5,035 nt of DNA, taken from Halanaerobiales bacterium (GTDB lineage Bacteria > Bacillota_F > Halanaerobiia > Halanaerobiales > DTU029). A program made the position numbers and the translations under genes. Positions 4,280-5,035 of this stretch are shown piece by piece. Position 1 is the first letter of the stretch. Every line of letters begins with the position of its first letter. Under the pieces are notes generated by a model, which was given only the letters and a program-made list of their open reading frames with translations, was not told where the DNA came from and did not search any database. The stretch covers positions 1-5,035 of the forward strand of contig JADQBV010000326.1 in the NCBI GenBank assembly GCA_016278415.1, written 5' to 3'.

Positions 4280-5035
4280 ACCCTTTATAGTTTTTCTCAA
4301 TTTGCTCCCTTGCCAATGTATCTACTCTTTCATTTAATTCATGTCCAGAATGTCCCTTTACTTTAATATACTCTATCTGGTATATATCTTTCATATTATC
4401 TAATTCTATCCATAAATCTTGATTTTTTACATTTTTATTACTGGATGTCTTCCAGTTTCTTTTTTTCCAGCCAGCAACCCATTCTTTTAAACCCTTTAAC
4501 ACATAATTTGAATCAGAAATTAATTTTACTGCAGTACCCTTTTTAATCTGTTTTAAACCTTCAATAACTGCCATCATTTCCATCCTATTATTTGTTGTAT
4601 TCGGATCATAACCCATTACCTCGTATTCCTTATTTCCATTAATTATAACTGCTGCATAACCTCCAGGACCAGGGTTTCCTGAGCAAGCCCCATCTGTATA
4701 TAGATATACTTTATCATCCAACATATTGTCTTCCCTCATCCATCCAGAATTAGCATTATCTTTTATATCAAGTTCTCTTATGTATGGTTTAATATCAATA
4801 ATAGGGGAATTATCAAGGGCATCAATACCTGATATATATACTTTGTTGTCTTTAATACGAACTACTTGTACAATACTTAAAGCTATGGGATTAGGCCTAT
4901 AAGGTGTTCGAGTAGCAAAAATCCCTACATCCTTATCCCCTTTTTTAATTGACATTTTTAGCTTGTCATTTTTTTCTATCTTATTAAGATGATAAAATAC
5001 ATATATATAATTAAATTCTTCTAAATAACTCAAAG
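4278..5035 (-). CDS. TrmO-like tRNA methyltransferase / RNase HI fusion (5' partial)
   Basis: One open frame encodes two domains. Residues 1-98 of the visible part are the C-terminal two thirds of a TrmO/TsaA (YaeB, UPF0066) domain: LEEFNYIYVFYH, the signature GIFATRTPYRPNPIALS (37-53), and GIDALDNSPIIDIKPY ending in SGW. In E. coli, TrmO uses SAM to methylate N6 of t6A at position 37 of some tRNAs. Residues 104-251 are a whole RNase HI resembling the E. coli enzyme, with catalytic Asp114 (YTDGACSGNPGPGG), Glu152 (NNRMEMMA), Asp174 (SDSNYV), His228 (KGHSGH) and Asp238, plus the basic protrusion WKKRNWKTSSNK. RNase HI cuts the RNA strand of RNA:DNA hybrids. The linker is about five residues. 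The frame runs off the window; the TTG at 5033 is an internal Leu codon, and roughly 50 N-terminal residues lie outside. An internal start at 4724 could also give free RNase HI (148 residues). Confidence 0.92.
   Translation of the reverse strand, partial: LSYLEEFNYIYVFYHLNKIEKNDKLKMSIKKGDKDVGIFATRTPYRPNPIALSIVQVVRIKDNKVYISGIDALDNSPIIDIKPYIRELDIKDNANSGWMREDNMLDDKVYLYTDGACSGNPGPGGYAAVIINGNKEYEVMGYDPNTTNNRMEMMAVIEGLKQIKKGTAVKLISDSNYVLKGLKEWVAGWKKRNWKTSSNKNVKNQDLWIELDNMKDIYQIEYIKVKGHSGHELNERVDTLAREQIEKNYKG
4722..4737 (-). promoter_or_regulatory. rnhA: Possible internal translation start for RNase HI
   Basis: Within the fusion gene GAGG (4737-4734) stands 9 bases before an in-frame ATG (4724) that begins MLDDKVYLYTDG, exactly where a free-standing RNase HI would start. 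It could give a separate 148-residue RNase HI alongside the fusion, or be a relic of two coupled genes that merged. The match to the anti-Shine-Dalgarno is only moderate. Confidence 0.4.

Noticed and set aside
5031..5033. TTG as start of the TrmO-RNase HI gene
   Set aside because: The TrmO domain is already under way at this point and lacks its conserved N-terminal part; the codon is an internal Leu and the gene continues outside the window.
1..5035. Mobile elements, CRISPR arrays, tRNA or rRNA genes
   Set aside because: No transposase or integrase reading frame, regularly spaced repeat or RNA gene signature was seen on either strand.

Overview
This window is AT-rich, with strong purine-rich Shine-Dalgarno sites, intrinsic hairpin/T-run terminators and TTGACA/TATAAT-type promoters. 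Together with a PerR-type regulator and a tryptophanyl-tRNA synthetase carrying a four-cysteine iron-sulfur motif, this points to a low-GC Bacillota, probably an anaerobe of the Clostridia or Halanaerobia sort. The genus cannot be named from the sequence alone.

Layout, left to right. Bases 1-276 hold a possible C-terminal tail of a + strand gene (to 63), a long bidirectional terminator (120-157) and AT-rich sequence with nothing recognisable. Three genes then read leftward on the minus strand: dinB (DNA polymerase IV, 277-1434), ddl (D-alanine--D-alanine ligase, 1483-2523) and trpS (2696-3694). A terminator hairpin sits across the ddl stop codon, so ddl and dinB are not a simple operon. A 172-base gap between trpS and ddl holds a candidate ddl promoter. 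A compact 149-base divergent region separates trpS from perR (+ strand, 3844-4239), with good promoters facing both ways and nested inverted repeats at the perR start site. perR ends in a strong terminator whose T-run reaches the stop codon of the convergent last gene.

The last gene (4278 to the right edge, minus strand) is the most unusual. It is an in-frame fusion of a TrmO/TsaA-like tRNA methyltransferase domain with a complete RNase HI domain. It is cut at its N-terminus by the window edge and may have an internal start giving free RNase HI.

The genes are mostly housekeeping: translesion synthesis, peptidoglycan precursor synthesis, Trp-tRNA charging, peroxide/metal-responsive regulation, tRNA modification and RNA:DNA hybrid removal. 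I see no mobile element, CRISPR array, tRNA or rRNA. Points worth following are the fusion protein, the Fe-S type TrpRS facing a PerR gene across one regulatory region, and the terminator embedded in the ddl coding end. All starts were re-chosen from ribosome-binding sites and differ from the longest open frames for dinB, ddl and trpS.
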